A stretch of 37,069 nt of DNA from Gammaproteobacteria bacterium (GTDB taxonomy: Bacteria > Pseudomonadota > Gammaproteobacteria > Pseudomonadales > Azotimanducaceae), in assembly GCA_026709365.1 (NCBI GenBank), contig JAPOTD010000082.1, forward strand, positions 1 through 37,069. The letters are read 5' to 3'. Within the stretch, counting starts at the first letter, position 1. Every line of letters starts with the position of its first letter. The notes under the pieces are model-generated. The model saw nothing but the letters and a program-made list of their open reading frames with translations, was not told the DNA's origin and did no database searches. This document shows, piece after piece, positions 16,592 through 25,789 of the stretch. The position numbers and the translations under genes were made by a program.

Positions 16592-16684
16592 CGCGCCATG
16601 CGGCATGATTCCTGTCCCTGCGGTTGCGCATCCGTTGCCTCCAAGACCCGGCTGGCGGCGGCGCTTCCCCAGCTTCATGGCGGG

Positions 16685-17032
16685 ATGGACGGACGGTGGC
16701 GCGCCCAGGACGGCGATGCCCCGGGTCTTGGCGAGGAGCGTGGCGTGGCGGTCGCCGAGGCCAAGCCGAAGCTCACGAAGCCGCCCATGTACAAGGTCAT
16801 TCTGCTCAACGACGACTACACGCCGATGGAGTTTGTGGTCCATGTGCTGGAGGCCTTCTTCGGCATGAACCGCGAAAAGGCCACCCAGATCATGCTGGCC
16901 GTGCACACCCAGGGCAGCGCGGTGGTGGGCATCTTTCCTCGGGACATCGCCGAGACCAAATCGGAGCAACTCAACGAATACGCCCAGGAAAACCAGCATC
17001 CCTTGGTTTCCAGGGTGGAAATGACGGACTAA
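16685..17032 (+). CDS. clpS: ATP-dependent Clp protease adaptor ClpS
   Basis: 115 residues from ATG at 16685. ClpS binds proteins with N-terminal Phe, Leu, Trp or Tyr and hands them to ClpAP. Core features are [20 protein letters not shown] (the NDD substrate-pocket segment), an [21 protein letters not shown] helix, and the C-terminal [16 protein letters not shown]. The residues before about 24 form the usual poorly conserved, flexible arm. An in-frame upstream start at 16598 would add 29 residues and is less like the family. clpA starts 18 bp downstream. Aat, which adds Leu or Phe to N-termini to create such substrates, is encoded nearby. Confidence 0.92.
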   Translation: MDGRWRAQDGDAPGLGEERGVAVAEAKPKLTKPPMYKVILLNDDYTPMEFVVHVLEAFFGMNREKATQIMLAVHTQGSAVVGIFPRDIAETKSEQLNEYAQENQHPLVSRVEMTD

Positions 17033-17050
17033 TCCGCTTAAGTTAGGACC

Positions 17051-19327
17051 ATGCTCAGCAAAGACTTGGAAACCACCCTCAACGAAGCGTTCCGCGAGGC
17101 CCGCGCCAAGCGTCACGAATTCATGACCGTCGAGCACCTGCTGCTGGCGTTGCTTGGCAACGATGCCGCGGTTGAGGTGCTGCGCAAGGTGGGCTGCGAC
17201 ATCGACAAGCTCCGTGCGGACTTAAGCGAGTACATCGAGACCACCACGCCCTTGATTCCGGCGGGCGATGCCAAGCGGGAGACCCAGCCCACCCTGGGCT
17301 TTCAACGCGTACTGCAGAGGGCGGTCTTCCACGGCCAGTCATCGGGCCGCAAGGAGGTCACCGGCGGCAACGTGCTGGTCGCCATCTTCAGCGAGCGGGA
17401 AAGCCAGTCGGTGTATTACTTGAAGCAGCAGGACATCGCCCGCATCGACGTGGTCAACTACATTGCCCACGGCATCTCCAAGGTATATGGCGAGAAAGGC
17501 GCTGCGGAAAGCGCGGTGGAGGGCGAGGAGCGGGGCCAAGGCGAGCAGAACGCCCAGAAGGCCCTTGAGGCCTTTGCCGCAAATCTCAACGAGCAGGCCA
17601 AGGCCGGCCGCATCGATCCGCTCGTGGGCCGGGAGCAGGAGCTTGAGCGGGTCATCCAGGTGCTGTGCCGCCGGCGCAAGAACAATCCGTTGCTGGTGGG
17701 CGAGTCCGGGGTCGGCAAAACCGCCATCGCGGAAGGCTTGGCCAAGCGCATTGTCGAGGGCAAGGTGCCGGACGTGGTGGCCGAGAGCACCATCTACGCC
17801 TTGGACCTCGGGGCGCTGCTCGCCGGCACCAAGTACCGGGGCGACTTCGAGAAGCGCTTCAAGGTGGTGCTTGCGGAGTTGAAGGAACAGGAAGGGGCCA
17901 TACTGTTCATTGACGAGGTGCATACCATCATCGGCGCCGGCGCTGCGTCCGGCGGCGTCATGGATGCCTCCAACCTGCTCAAGCCGCTGCTGACGTCCGG
18001 CCAGATCCGCTGCATGGGCTCCACCACCTACCAGGAGTTTCGCGGCATCTTCGAGAAGGACCGGGCGCTCTCAAGGCGCTTTCAGAAGATCGACATCGTC
18101 GAGCCGGACGTCCAGGACACCTATCAGATACTCAAGGGCTTGAAGTCCCGGTTTGAGGACCACTACCAACTGCGCTTCACCGATCCGGCCCTGCGCTCGG
18201 CATCGGAGTTGGCCGCCAAGTACATTACCGACCGCTTCATGCCGGACAAGGCCATCGACGTCATTGACGAGGCGGGCGCCGCGCAGCAGCTGCTGCCGCC
18301 GAGCCGCCGCAAGAAGACCATTGGCGCCGGCGACGTGGAGCAGGTGGTGGCGAAGATCGCCCGCATTCCCTCCACCCAGGTCTCCACCTCCGACAAGGAG
18401 GCGCTCAAGGGCCTTGATGAGAAGCTCAAGATGGTCATCTTCGGCCAGGACGAGGCCATCGACCAGCTAGCCGACAGCATCAAGCTGTCCCGCGCCGGTC
18501 TGAAGGCCGGGGACAAGCCGACCGGGGCCTTCCTGTTCGCCGGGCCGACCGGGGTGGGCAAGACCGAGGTGTGTCGGCAATTGGCGCTCATCACCGGCGT
18601 CGAGCTGCTGCGCTACGACATGTCCGAGTACATGGAGCGGCACACGGTGTCGCGTCTGATCGGCGCGCCGCCGGGCTACATTGGGTTTGACCAGGGTGGC
18701 CTGCTCACCGAGGCGGTGACCAAGCACCCGCACAGCGTGGTGCTGCTCGACGAGATTGAGAAGGCCCATCCCGAGGTCTTCAATTTGCTGCTGCAGGTCA
18801 TGGACCACGGCTCCCTCACCGACAACAACGGGCGCAAGGCCGATTTCCGCAACGTGGTGCTCATCATGACCACCAACGCCGGGGCCGTGGACATGGCCCG
18901 TCCGTCGATCGGCTTTTCCGAACAGGACCACAGTTCCGACGGCATGGAGGCCATCCGCAAGCTGTTCGCGCCTGAATTCCGCAACCGCCTGGACGCCATC
19001 GTGCAGTTCAGCCCCTTAAGCCAGCCCGTGGTCAAGACCATTGTGGATAAGTTCCTCACCGAGCTGCAGGCGCAGCTTGACGACAAGCGGGTGACCTTGG
19101 AGGTGGACGATGAGGCGCGGACGTGGCTCGCCCAGGAGGGCTACGACGAGAAGATGGGCGCCCGGCCCATGCAGCGCCTCATTCAGGACAAGATCAAGCG
19201 CGAGCTGGCGGATCTGATCCTGTTTGGGCCCTTGGCCAAGGGTGGAGGGCTGCTGCGGGTGTCCCTCAAGAACGGGGCGCTTGCGCTTGAGGCGTTAAGC
19301 GCCGCTGAAGAGAAGGTCACGGCCTAA
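17051..19327 (+). CDS. clpA: ATP-dependent Clp protease ATP-binding subunit ClpA
   Basis: 758 residues, full length. A hexameric unfoldase that feeds ClpP. The N-domain starts MLSKDLETTLNEAFREARAK. The first AAA module has Walker A GESGVGKT at about 217 and Walker B ILFIDEVHTIIGAG. The second has Walker A GPTGVGKT at about 498 and VVLLDEIEKAHPEVF. The loop for ClpP binding and the D2-small domain (MGARPMQRLIQDKIKRELAD) are present. It lies directly after clpS and is convergent with infA. The 75-bp gap to infA shows only weak short hairpins. Confidence 0.97.
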   Translation: MLSKDLETTLNEAFREARAKRHEFMTVEHLLLALLGNDAAVEVLRKVGCDIDKLRADLSEYIETTTPLIPAGDAKRETQPTLGFQRVLQRAVFHGQSSGRKEVTGGNVLVAIFSERESQSVYYLKQQDIARIDVVNYIAHGISKVYGEKGAAESAVEGEERGQGEQNAQKALEAFAANLNEQAKAGRIDPLVGREQELERVIQVLCRRRKNNPLLVGESGVGKTAIAEGLAKRIVEGKVPDVVAESTIYALDLGALLAGTKYRGDFEKRFKVVLAELKEQEGAILFIDEVHTIIGAGAASGGVMDASNLLKPLLTSGQIRCMGSTTYQEFRGIFEKDRALSRRFQKIDIVEPDVQDTYQILKGLKSRFEDHYQLRFTDPALRSASELAAKYITDRFMPDKAIDVIDEAGAAQQLLPPSRRKKTIGAGDVEQVVAKIARIPSTQVSTSDKEALKGLDEKLKMVIFGQDEAIDQLADSIKLSRAGLKAGDKPTGAFLFAGPTGVGKTEVCRQLALITGVELLRYDMSEYMERHTVSRLIGAPPGYIGFDQGGLLTEAVTKHPHSVVLLDEIEKAHPEVFNLLLQVMDHGSLTDNNGRKADFRNVVLIMTTNAGAVDMARPSIGFSEQDHSSDGMEAIRKLFAPEFRNRLDAIVQFSPLSQPVVKTIVDKFLTELQAQLDDKRVTLEVDDEARTWLAQEGYDEKMGARPMQRLIQDKIKRELADLILFGPLAKGGGLLRVSLKNGALALEALSAAEEKVTA

Positions 19328-19402
19328 AGCGCATTTCACTTGCCGGGCAAGACGCCGGCGGCGCCGCTCGACGTTCAACCTTTGCCCCTAGCTGGCGCCC
19401 CC

Positions 19403-19618
19403 CTATTTGCGGAACGTGATGCGGCCCTTGCTGAGGTCGTAGGGCGTCAACTCGACCTTGACCTTGTCCCCGGTGAGAATGCGGATGTAGTTCTTGCGGA
19501 TTTTGCCCGAGATGTGGGCGGTCACCATGTGGCCGTTGTCCAGCTCGACGCGGAACATCGTGTTCGGAAGGGTGTCAACCACCGTTCCATCCATTTCAAT
19601 CTGCTCTTCTTTCGCCAT
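19403..19618 (-). CDS. infA: Translation initiation factor IF-1
   Basis: 71 residues, the standard IF-1 length, a single OB fold: [39 protein letters not shown], and the ending [15 protein letters not shown]. It occupies the 30S A site during initiation. The ATG at 19618 lies within the reading frame of the end of aat, overlapping it by 23 bp. In many relatives an arginyl-transferase gene (bpt/ate) separates aat from infA; here it is absent. Confidence 0.97.
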   Translation of the reverse strand: MAKEEQIEMDGTVVDTLPNTMFRVELDNGHMVTAHISGKIRKNYIRILTGDKVKVELTPYDLSKGRITFRK

Positions 19619-20387
19619 GGGGTCCCAGTGCGTGTGAGGCGGCGGCATTCTGCCCTCTAAAGGGGGTGGAATCAACACTCACAGCGGCGCCGCAGTCGGC
19701 GTCAAAGGTCCAGGCGCCGACGCGGGTATTGGATTCGTCATTGGCCGCCAAGGCCGCAAGGAACTTCGTGCGCGGCATTGACTGGACGCCCAAAGAGCTT
19801 AGGTGGCGGTTGGGAATTTGGCAGTCGATGAGCTGGAAGCGCCAGCGCTTGAGTTGTTCGCTGAGGTGGGCAAGGGCCACCTTGGAGGCGTCCGGAACGC
19901 GGCTGAACATGGATTCGCCGAAGAAGAAGGCGCCGAGGGACAGGCCGTACAGTCCGCCGGCGAGACGCCCTTCGCACCACACCTCAAGGGAGTGGGCGTA
20001 GCCCAATTCGTGCAGGTGGCGGTAGGCGGCGCCCATGCCAGGCGTGATCCACGTGCCCGATTGGCCTTCGCGTTTGGTGGCGCAGGCACCGACCACCTCG
20101 ACAAAGGCGCGGTCGAAGGACACCTTGAAGCCGCCGTTGCGCAGCCGCTTGGCGAGGCTTCGGCTGACGCGCATTTCGCCGGGCGCCAGCACTGCCCTGG
20201 GATCTGGGCTCCACCAGAGAACCGGCGCTTGGTCGTCGTCGAACCACGGGAAGATTCCAGCCCGGTACGCGGCCAGCAGGCGCTTGGGGGAGAGGTCGCC
20301 GCCGACCGCGAGCAGGCCGCCGATCGAGTCGTCCGCCTGCCGCGGGTCAGGGAAGCCGATGCCGCTGCGGATGAAGGAAACCGCCAT
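19596..20387 (-). CDS. aat: Leucyl/phenylalanyl-tRNA--protein transferase
   Basis: 263 residues from ATG at 20387. Transfers Leu or Phe from tRNA to proteins with N-terminal Arg or Lys, making them ClpS substrates. Family landmarks are [66 protein letters not shown] and [16 protein letters not shown]. The family is usually 225-245 residues, so the C-terminus carries roughly 20 to 30 extra, low-complexity residues that run into infA. Upstream, the PA4642-family gene ends 14 bp before, so the three minus-strand genes may share a transcript. Confidence 0.95.
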   Translation of the reverse strand: MAVSFIRSGIGFPDPRQADDSIGGLLAVGGDLSPKRLLAAYRAGIFPWFDDDQAPVLWWSPDPRAVLAPGEMRVSRSLAKRLRNGGFKVSFDRAFVEVVGACATKREGQSGTWITPGMGAAYRHLHELGYAHSLEVWCEGRLAGGLYGLSLGAFFFGESMFSRVPDASKVALAHLSEQLKRWRFQLIDCQIPNRHLSSLGVQSMPRTKFLAALAANDESNTRVGAWTFDADCGAAVSVDSTPFRGQNAAASHALGPHGERRAD

Positions 20388-20400
20388 GGCTGCCTGGAAC

Positions 20401-20697
20401 CTAGCGTTTGGCCCCGGCAGCCTGGAGAACCGCCCTGAAGGGCTGTGCCAGCCGATGCTCGGCAATGATGCCCAAAAGGGTTTCGCCGCGGTCGTTTTCG
20501 GCCTCCAAGTTGCGCCCCGCCTCGCGGAACCAACGGATGAAGATCTCAAAGTCATTCGGCCTCATGCTGCGGTAGGCATGCAGCAAGGCACTGAAGTCAG
20601 CATCCATGCCCTTGGCCAAGGGCGCCTTGTCGAGAAAGGATCGAATGCGCTGCTCGTCCCAGACTTCATCGACCACCTTTGCCTTGTCTGGCCGCAT
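20401..20697 (-). CDS. PA4642-family conserved hypothetical protein
   Basis: 98 residues from ATG at 20697: starts MRPDKAKVVDEVWDEQ, contains DADFSALLHAYRSMRPNDFE and ends GETLLGIIAEHRL...LQAAGAKR. It matches small proteins found beside unrelated genes in Pseudomonas and relatives (PA4642 type), function unknown. The end resembles half an ankyrin-like helical pair. A longer frame to 20844 is open, but its extra residues are a translation of the 56-bp repeat and look non-coding, so I do not use it. Confidence 0.75.
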   Translation of the reverse strand: MRPDKAKVVDEVWDEQRIRSFLDKAPLAKGMDADFSALLHAYRSMRPNDFEIFIRWFREAGRNLEAENDRGETLLGIIAEHRLAQPFRAVLQAAGAKR

Positions 20698-20760
20698 CTC
20701 GAGTTTTGCCGTCGGTTGTGGTCCGGCAATGATAGCACCGGCCAGCCGCCCCCGCGCCCA

Positions 20761-20866
20761 ACAAGGACACGCCCACTCACGGTCCCACAACTGATATTCA
20801 AGCGATATCACCCCAAACAAGGACACACGCATTTTCTCTCCCACAATTGATATTCAAGCGATATCA
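20761..20866. repeat. 56-bp tandem repeat with GATAT palindrome, two copies and a fragment
   Basis: Copies begin at ACAAGGACAC (20761 and 20817), an exact 56-bp period. Each ends with CCCACAA(C/T)TGATATT and CAAGCGATATCA, where GATAT and ATATC pair around a seven-base loop. AAGGACACAC recurs at 20878 and GGGACACAC near 20910 without the palindrome. The array lies in the divergent gap between the PA4642-family gene and ftsK. A link to REP-like mobile repeats is possible but not shown. Confidence 0.85.
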
Positions 20867-20946
20867 AATGCCCGGATAAGGACACACACAGTTGCGATCC
20901 TCAACCAGACCGGGACACACATCACTCCGCCGAATCGAAGGTTCGC

Positions 20947-21059
20947 CGCGACCGGGAGGTCGCGCCTTTGCGCGGACCTATAAACACTCCGGAATCTGGC
21001 TCAGGCAGTGGCCGCGGAGTTTCGCGCAGCGAAACTCCATCCGCGACCGTCAGGTCGCG
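20947..21059. repeat. Three palindromes upstream of ftsK, related to the 4.2-kb array
   Basis: CGCGACC, GGGA, GGTCGCG at 20947-20964; GGAGTTTCGC, GCA, GCGAAACTCC at 21016-21038; CGCGACC, GTCA, GGTCGCG at 21042-21059. The middle hairpin has the same ten-base arms as the 4.2-kb array with a different loop. The flanking ones have the form of the other hairpin there (CGCGAAC/GTTCGCG) with a compensated base pair. They sit just upstream of the ftsK promoter. Confidence 0.85.
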
Positions 21060-21072
21060 CGGGCGCAGCCTT

Positions 21073-21100
21073 TTGTGAGGCTTCCCAAATGCCGTACACT
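21073..21100 (+). promoter_or_regulatory. Candidate ftsK promoter
   Basis: TTGTGA (21073-21078), a 16-base spacer, and TACACT (21095-21100) form a reasonable sigma-70-type pair. The expected start of transcription is about 21107, only some 10 bases before the TTG used for ftsK. Confidence 0.45.
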
Positions 21101-21116
21101 AGCTGCCTACCAATGA

Positions 21117-23384
21117 TTGCCAGCGGTTGCGCCTCTCTTGACCACCTACCGCGCCCCAATACGCGAAATCGGCTTGATTGGCGTCGGCGCCTTCGCCCTT
21201 TACCTGTTGTTGGCGGTGGTCTCCCATTCGCCTTCGGACCCGTCCTACACCTTTAGCGGCGAATCCGGTGAAGTGCGCAACTGGGTGGGCGCCAGCGGGG
21301 CCTACTTGGCGGACCTGTTCCTGTTCGTTTTTGGCTGGGTCGCCTACATGATGCCGCTTGCGGTCCTCGCCATCGGGGTGCGCGTCGTGGTTCGAAGCGG
21401 CAGTCGCTCCCCTTGGTTCACCGCCACTCTGCGCAGCGTCGGCTGGATTGTCGTGACGCTTTGCGCCTGCGTCCTCGTGCAAGCGCACGTGCCCTCGGAA
21501 GGCTTTGCGATGCCCGCCGGCTCCGGCGGCACGCTCGGCGAGTGGCTGGCCCAATATGGACTGCCCGCCTTCGGCTTCGTGGGGCTGACCCTGTTGGGCG
21601 TGGCGGGCATCTTGACGGGCGCCCAGACGGCCCTTGGCTTTTCCTGGCTGGATGTCGCTGAATGGCTCGGCGCGCGCATACACCATGCGTTGATGGCCCT
21701 GGCCGCCTTTGCCGCCCGTCGGGTGGAATCGGCCGTTAAACGGCGAGCGGCCCGCAAGGCCACCCGTTCGGCCGTTCGCAAACGCGAGCAGACTCGCGAG
21801 AAGGATCGCAGCAGGCGTCAAAAGCGGCGGCCCCCGAACATCGAACCTCCGGCAGCGAAGGAGGTCAAGCCGGAGCAGACAGGCCTCTTTGATGCAGCCG
21901 GCGTCGGTCCGGTCCCCGACATGGCCCTCCTTGACGACAAGTCCGTGGATGACTCCGGCGGCTTTTCGGAGGAGTCGCTCAAGGCGATGTCCCGGCAACT
22001 GGAGTTGAAGCTTGCCGAGTTTGGGGTGGAGGCACAGGTCACCTCGGTGCTGCCGGGGCCGGTGGTCACCCGCTTTGAAATGCAGCCGGCACCGGGGGTG
22101 CGGGCGCAGAAAATCACCACTCTGGCGAGGGACTTGGCCCGCTCCATGGCCGTCATCAGTGTCCGCGTCGTCGAAGTGATTCCCGGCAAGTCGGTGATCG
22201 GCATCGAGATTCCCAACGAAAACCGGGAAATGGTGCGGCTCAAGGAGATTTTCGCCACCGGCGAGTACGAGAAGTCGAAGTCGCCGCTGACGTTGGCGCT
22301 CGGCAAGGACGTGGCCGGCGCGCCGGTGGTGACGGACATCAGCCGCATGCCGCACCTTCTCATTGCCGGCACCACGGGCTCCGGCAAGTCGGTGGGCGTC
22401 AACGCCATGTTGATCAGCATCCTCTACAAGGCCTCCCCGGAGGAGGTCCGCTTGATCCTGGTGGATCCGAAGATGCTGGAGTTGGCGGTCTATGAGGGCA
22501 TTCCCCACTTGCTGGCGCCGGTGGTGACGGACATGAGCCAAGCGGGCCATGCGCTCAACTGGTGCGTTGCCGAGATGGAGCGCCGCTACCGGCTGATGGC
22601 GGCGCTCGGCGTGCGCAACTTGGCCGGCTTCAACAGGAAGGTGGGTGACGGGCAGAGAGCCGGAACGCCCTTGGTCGATCCGCTGGCGGCGGAGGACGGG
22701 CTGGAGGAGGCGTCTGAACTGGCCGCCTTGCCGTTCATTGTCGTCGTGATCGACGAGTTCGCCGACATGATGATGGTGGCTCGAAAGCAGGTCGAGCAGC
22801 TGATCGCCCGCATCGCCCAGAAGGCGCGTGCCGCCGGCATCCATCTGGTGCTCGCCACCCAACGCCCTTCCGTGGACGTCATCACCGGCCTCATCAAGGC
22901 CAACATTCCGGCCCGCATCAGCTTCCAGGTCTCCTCACGGGCCGACTCCGGCACCATCCTCGACCAAGGCGGCGCTGAGCAGCTGCTCGGCCACGGCGAC
23001 ATGCTCTTCCTGCCCCCGGGGACCAGCGTTCCGAATCGGGTCCACGGGGCCTTTGTCTCCGATGAGGAGGTGCATCGCGTGGTCCAGGACTGGAAGAAGC
23101 GGGGCGAGCCCAACTACGACCATGACATTCTGCGTGGCGGCGTGGAAGGGGCGTTCGTTGACCTGCCGTCCGGCTCCGGGGACGCCGAGCAGGACGACCC
23201 GCTCTACGATGAGGCGGTGGCCTTCGTGATCGAGACCCGCAGGGCCTCCATATCGGCCGTTCAGCGCAAGCTGCGCATCGGATACAACCGCGCGGCCCGT
23301 CTCATCGAGGCCATGGAGCAGGCTGGGGTGGTCACGCCCATGAACAGCAACGGCAGCCGCGACGTGCTGGTGGGCGGTGATTAG
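21117..23384 (+). CDS. ftsK: DNA translocase FtsK
   Basis: 755 residues. Septal DNA pump that clears the chromosome terminus and activates XerCD at dif. About four membrane helices in residues 15-165, then a short basic linker (RRQKRRPPN region) to the motor. Walker A GTTGSGKS is at about 418, Walker [14 protein letters not shown] at about 539. The C-terminal gamma winged helix ([22 protein letters not shown], then [16 protein letters not shown]) reads KOPS. The linker is much shorter than in E. coli. The N-terminus is uncertain: the frame begins at TTG 21117 with no clear ribosome site, and an ATG four bases earlier is in another frame. Confidence 0.95.
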   Translation: MPAVAPLLTTYRAPIREIGLIGVGAFALYLLLAVVSHSPSDPSYTFSGESGEVRNWVGASGAYLADLFLFVFGWVAYMMPLAVLAIGVRVVVRSGSRSPWFTATLRSVGWIVVTLCACVLVQAHVPSEGFAMPAGSGGTLGEWLAQYGLPAFGFVGLTLLGVAGILTGAQTALGFSWLDVAEWLGARIHHALMALAAFAARRVESAVKRRAARKATRSAVRKREQTREKDRSRRQKRRPPNIEPPAAKEVKPEQTGLFDAAGVGPVPDMALLDDKSVDDSGGFSEESLKAMSRQLELKLAEFGVEAQVTSVLPGPVVTRFEMQPAPGVRAQKITTLARDLARSMAVISVRVVEVIPGKSVIGIEIPNENREMVRLKEIFATGEYEKSKSPLTLALGKDVAGAPVVTDISRMPHLLIAGTTGSGKSVGVNAMLISILYKASPEEVRLILVDPKMLELAVYEGIPHLLAPVVTDMSQAGHALNWCVAEMERRYRLMAALGVRNLAGFNRKVGDGQRAGTPLVDPLAAEDGLEEASELAALPFIVVVIDEFADMMMVARKQVEQLIARIAQKARAAGIHLVLATQRPSVDVITGLIKANIPARISFQVSSRADSGTILDQGGAEQLLGHGDMLFLPPGTSVPNRVHGAFVSDEEVHRVVQDWKKRGEPNYDHDILRGGVEGAFVDLPSGSGDAEQDDPLYDEAVAFVIETRRASISAVQRKLRIGYNRAARLIEAMEQAGVVTPMNSNGSRDVLVGGD

Positions 23385-23410
23385 TGCGCCGTCCGACGGC
23401 TCCAGGAGGC

Positions 23411-24064
23411 ATGGCCTCAGACCAGCCGTTGCCTTGGGCAAATTGGCGGGACCGGACGCTGGGAGCCGTGCTGAGGCTCTGCGGATGCGTTCTATTGGCT
23501 GCGGGATTGGCGGCGCCGGCCCTGGGCGATCCCCGTTCGGAGCTGCAGCAGCGTCTCGATGCCGTCGGCCGCATGGCCGCGGACTTCACGCAGGCGCAGT
23601 ACGGCACTCGCGGCGAACTGCTGGAGCAGGCCCGTGGCCGGGTGCGTTTGGCAAGGCCGAAGTTTCGCTGGGAGTTGGTTGAGCCCTATCGGCAGGTCAT
23701 CGTTGCCGACGGCGAAACCCTCAAGGTCTATGATCCGGATCTCGATCAGGTCAGCGTCGGGCCGATCGAGGAGGCGTTGGCGGATGCCCCGTTGGCGGTG
23801 CTCACCGGCTCGCAGGCCACCCTGAACGCCGAATACGAGGTCGCCCGCTCGGAGCCGGAACGGTTCAGCCTGCGGCCGTTGGCCGATGATGCGCTCATCG
23901 CGGAGATCATCCTGGCCTTTGCCGGCGGCCGCCTCAGCAGGATCGAAGTTCGCAGCCCGTTGGGCCAGCGCACCGACGTCCGCTTGAACCGCTTCGAGGA
24001 CGCATCCGTGGTTCAGCCGAGCGACTTTGAGCTCGACCTCCCGGAGGGCGTGGAGGTCTATTGA
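23411..24064 (+). CDS. lolA: Outer-membrane lipoprotein carrier protein LolA
   Basis: About 217 residues from ATG at 23411. Periplasmic chaperone that carries lipoproteins from LolCDE to LolB. A signal peptide with the core LGAVLRLCGCVLLAAGLAA is followed by LQQRLDAVGRMAADFTQAQY, RGRVRLARPKFRWELVEPY and LKVYDPDLDQVSV, the typical LolA sequence, and FELDLPEGVEVY at the end. A GTG at 23384 that shares a base with the ftsK stop would add nine residues and is an alternative coupled start. It lies between ftsK and rarA, the standard order. Confidence 0.93.
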   Translation: MASDQPLPWANWRDRTLGAVLRLCGCVLLAAGLAAPALGDPRSELQQRLDAVGRMAADFTQAQYGTRGELLEQARGRVRLARPKFRWELVEPYRQVIVADGETLKVYDPDLDQVSVGPIEEALADAPLAVLTGSQATLNAEYEVARSEPERFSLRPLADDALIAEIILAFAGGRLSRIEVRSPLGQRTDVRLNRFEDASVVQPSDFELDLPEGVEVY

Positions 24065-24119
24065 ACTTCAAGCCTTGGCCAATGCGTTAAAATCGCCATT
24101 CGAGCAGGCGCGTAGGCAC

Positions 24120-25412
24120 ATGGGCGACGACGGGCTTCAGGCAGATGAGGGACGGCCGCTGGCGGATCGGCTGCGCCCCAAGGCATTGGCGGACTTTGCG
24201 GGCCAGGCGCACTTGGTGGGGGAGGGCGCCCCCTTGGCGCGTCTGGCCGCGGCGGGGCGAATGCACTCCATGATTCTTTGGGGACCGCCCGGTTCCGGCA
24301 AGACCACCTTGGCCCGCCTGCTTGCCGACCGTGCCGGACTGGGCTGGATCTCCTTAAGCGCCGTGCTCGCCGGCGTCAAGGACGTGCGCGAGGCGGTGCG
24401 CAGCGCGGAGGCGGCGCGTCGGTTGGGACAGGGCACGGCGCTGTTCGTCGATGAGGTGCATCGCTTCAACAAGGCCCAGCAGGACGCCTTTCTGCCCCAC
24501 GTGGAGCGTGGCGTCGTGACCTTCGTCGGCGCGACCACCGAGAATCCGTCGTTTGAAGTCAACGCAGCCCTGCTTTCCCGCGCTCGGGTGCATGTGCTCA
24601 AGGCCCTGGACGCGCAGGCGTTGCGCAAGGTTCTGCATCGGGCGGCCAACGCCTTGGGCGTCGCCGTGGATGATGATGCCGCGGCCGGGTTGGTTGAGTT
24701 GGCCGACGGCGATGCCCGGCACCTGCTCAACCTGCTTGAAACCGTCGCCCAACTGGGTGCCGGGCGCATCGACCTAAGCCTCGTCGAACAGGCCTCGCCG
24801 GGCCGCAGGCGCCGCTTCGACAAGGGCGGCGACCTGTTCCATGAGCAGATATCGGCGTTGCACAAGGCGGTGCGCGGCAGTGCCGTCGATGCGGCCCTGT
24901 ATTGGTTCTGCCGCATGCTGGACGGCGGCTGCGATCCGCGCTACATCGCCCGGCGGCTGGTGCGGATGGCCAGCGAGGAGGTGGGCAACGCCGACCTCCG
25001 CGCCCTGCAGATGGCGCTGGCCGCTTGGGATGCCTACGACCGTCTGGGGTCGCCGGAAGGGGAGTTGGCCATTGCCCAAGCGGTGATCTACTTGGCGAGC
25101 GTTCCCAAGAGCAATGCCGCCTATCGAGCCTTCGGAGCCGCCCAGGCCCATGTGGCGCAAACCCCCTCCCTTGACGTGCCCATGCATCTGCGCAACGCCC
25201 CCACCCGGTTGATGAAGGGCCTCGGCTACGGCAAGGGCTACCGCTACGCCCATGATGAAGCCGAAGCCTACGTGGCCGGCGAAAGGTACTTCCCGGACGA
25301 GCTCGATCCGCAGCGCTACTACCGGCCAGTCGAGCGGGGCTTGGAGGCGAGGATCAAGGCCCGCTTGGAGCGCCTGCGAGCGCTTGACGAACGCGCGCAG
25401 GCGGCTCGATGA
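24120..25412 (+). CDS. rarA: Replication-associated recombination protein RarA (MgsA)
   Basis: 430 residues. AAA+ clamp-loader-like ATPase that acts at stalled replication forks. ADRLRPKALADFAGQAHLVG opens the conserved part; Walker A GPPGSGKTTLARLLA starts at residue 55, Walker B ALFVDEVHRFNKAQQDAFLP, sensor 1 GATTENPSFEVNAALLSRARV. The C-terminal domain runs through SAVDAALYWFCRMLDGG to the NAPTRLMKGLGYGKGYRYAH end. ATG at 24120 is chosen because residues before it are not conserved in character. It overlaps crcB by ATGA. Confidence 0.94.
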   Translation: MGDDGLQADEGRPLADRLRPKALADFAGQAHLVGEGAPLARLAAAGRMHSMILWGPPGSGKTTLARLLADRAGLGWISLSAVLAGVKDVREAVRSAEAARRLGQGTALFVDEVHRFNKAQQDAFLPHVERGVVTFVGATTENPSFEVNAALLSRARVHVLKALDAQALRKVLHRAANALGVAVDDDAAAGLVELADGDARHLLNLLETVAQLGAGRIDLSLVEQASPGRRRRFDKGGDLFHEQISALHKAVRGSAVDAALYWFCRMLDGGCDPRYIARRLVRMASEEVGNADLRALQMALAAWDAYDRLGSPEGELAIAQAVIYLASVPKSNAAYRAFGAAQAHVAQTPSLDVPMHLRNAPTRLMKGLGYGKGYRYAHDEAEAYVAGERYFPDELDPQRYYRPVERGLEARIKARLERLRALDERAQAAR

Positions 25413-25786
25413 GCGGCGTTGCGGCAGTGGCCCTGGGCGGCGCCTTGGGGGCCGTGGCGCGCCACTTGATGTCAGCGGCCATCTCCGGCGTCCCCTGGGT
25501 CAGCGTCGGCTTTCCTTGGGCCACCCTGGCCATCAACGTCGCCGGCAGCTTCGGCATCGGCCTGGCGTGGGGCAGTTGGTCGCATTTGGCTTGGTTCGAG
25601 GAATGGGGCAGGGCCTTTCTGGTCGTCGGCGTGCTGGGCGGCTTCACCACTTTTTCAGCGTTTTCCCTGGAGGGCCTGATGCTGATTGACTCAGGAAGAT
25701 GGAGTGCGGCCGTTGCCTATGCGATCGTCAGCGTGACGGGTTGTCTGTTCGCTGCTTGGCTGGGACAGCGTTTTCCGGGAGTTTGA
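25409..25786 (+). CDS. crcB: Fluoride ion channel CrcB (Fluc)
   Basis: 125 residues, four membrane helices. Homodimeric channel that lets fluoride leave the cytoplasm. GGALGAVARHLMS at the start, ATLAINVAGSFGIGLAWG with the pore Asn, and GGFTTFSAFSLEGLML with the phenylalanine box are diagnostic. Its start overlaps the rarA stop and serS follows three bases after its stop, so no separate fluoride riboswitch can precede it here; expression must follow the operon. Confidence 0.95.
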   Translation: MSGVAAVALGGALGAVARHLMSAAISGVPWVSVGFPWATLAINVAGSFGIGLAWGSWSHLAWFEEWGRAFLVVGVLGGFTTFSAFSLEGLMLIDSGRWSAAVAYAIVSVTGCLFAAWLGQRFPGV

Positions 25787-25789
25787 GAA

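Larger units (their letters stand above)
15852..16684. other. Low-confidence region between the ankyrin gene and clpS
   Basis: About 830 bp without a gene I can defend. Several frames are open because of high GC. One, ending at 16197 with ESFLRRLRQRRTERDGELG near its end, might be a decayed gene but has no family resemblance. The second copy of the 52-bp repeat is at 16229-16280, followed by a good ribosome site (GGAGGAACGCG) and a 33-codon frame at 16295-16396. A strong hairpin follows at 16402-16450 and then the probable clpS promoter. The stretch looks like the right-hand end of inserted DNA. Confidence 0.5.

Noticed and set aside
20698-20844. N-terminal extension of the PA4642-family protein
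   Set aside because: It would translate the 56-bp repeat and adjacent intergenic DNA; the ATG at 20697 gives the family length.
21099-22862. 587-codon minus-strand frame opposite ftsK
   Set aside because: Histidine- and arginine-rich nonsense typical of an antisense shadow; ftsK on the other strand is unmistakable.
25300-25409. Fluoride riboswitch before crcB
   Set aside because: crcB begins inside the end of rarA, leaving no leader and no visible riboswitch fold.
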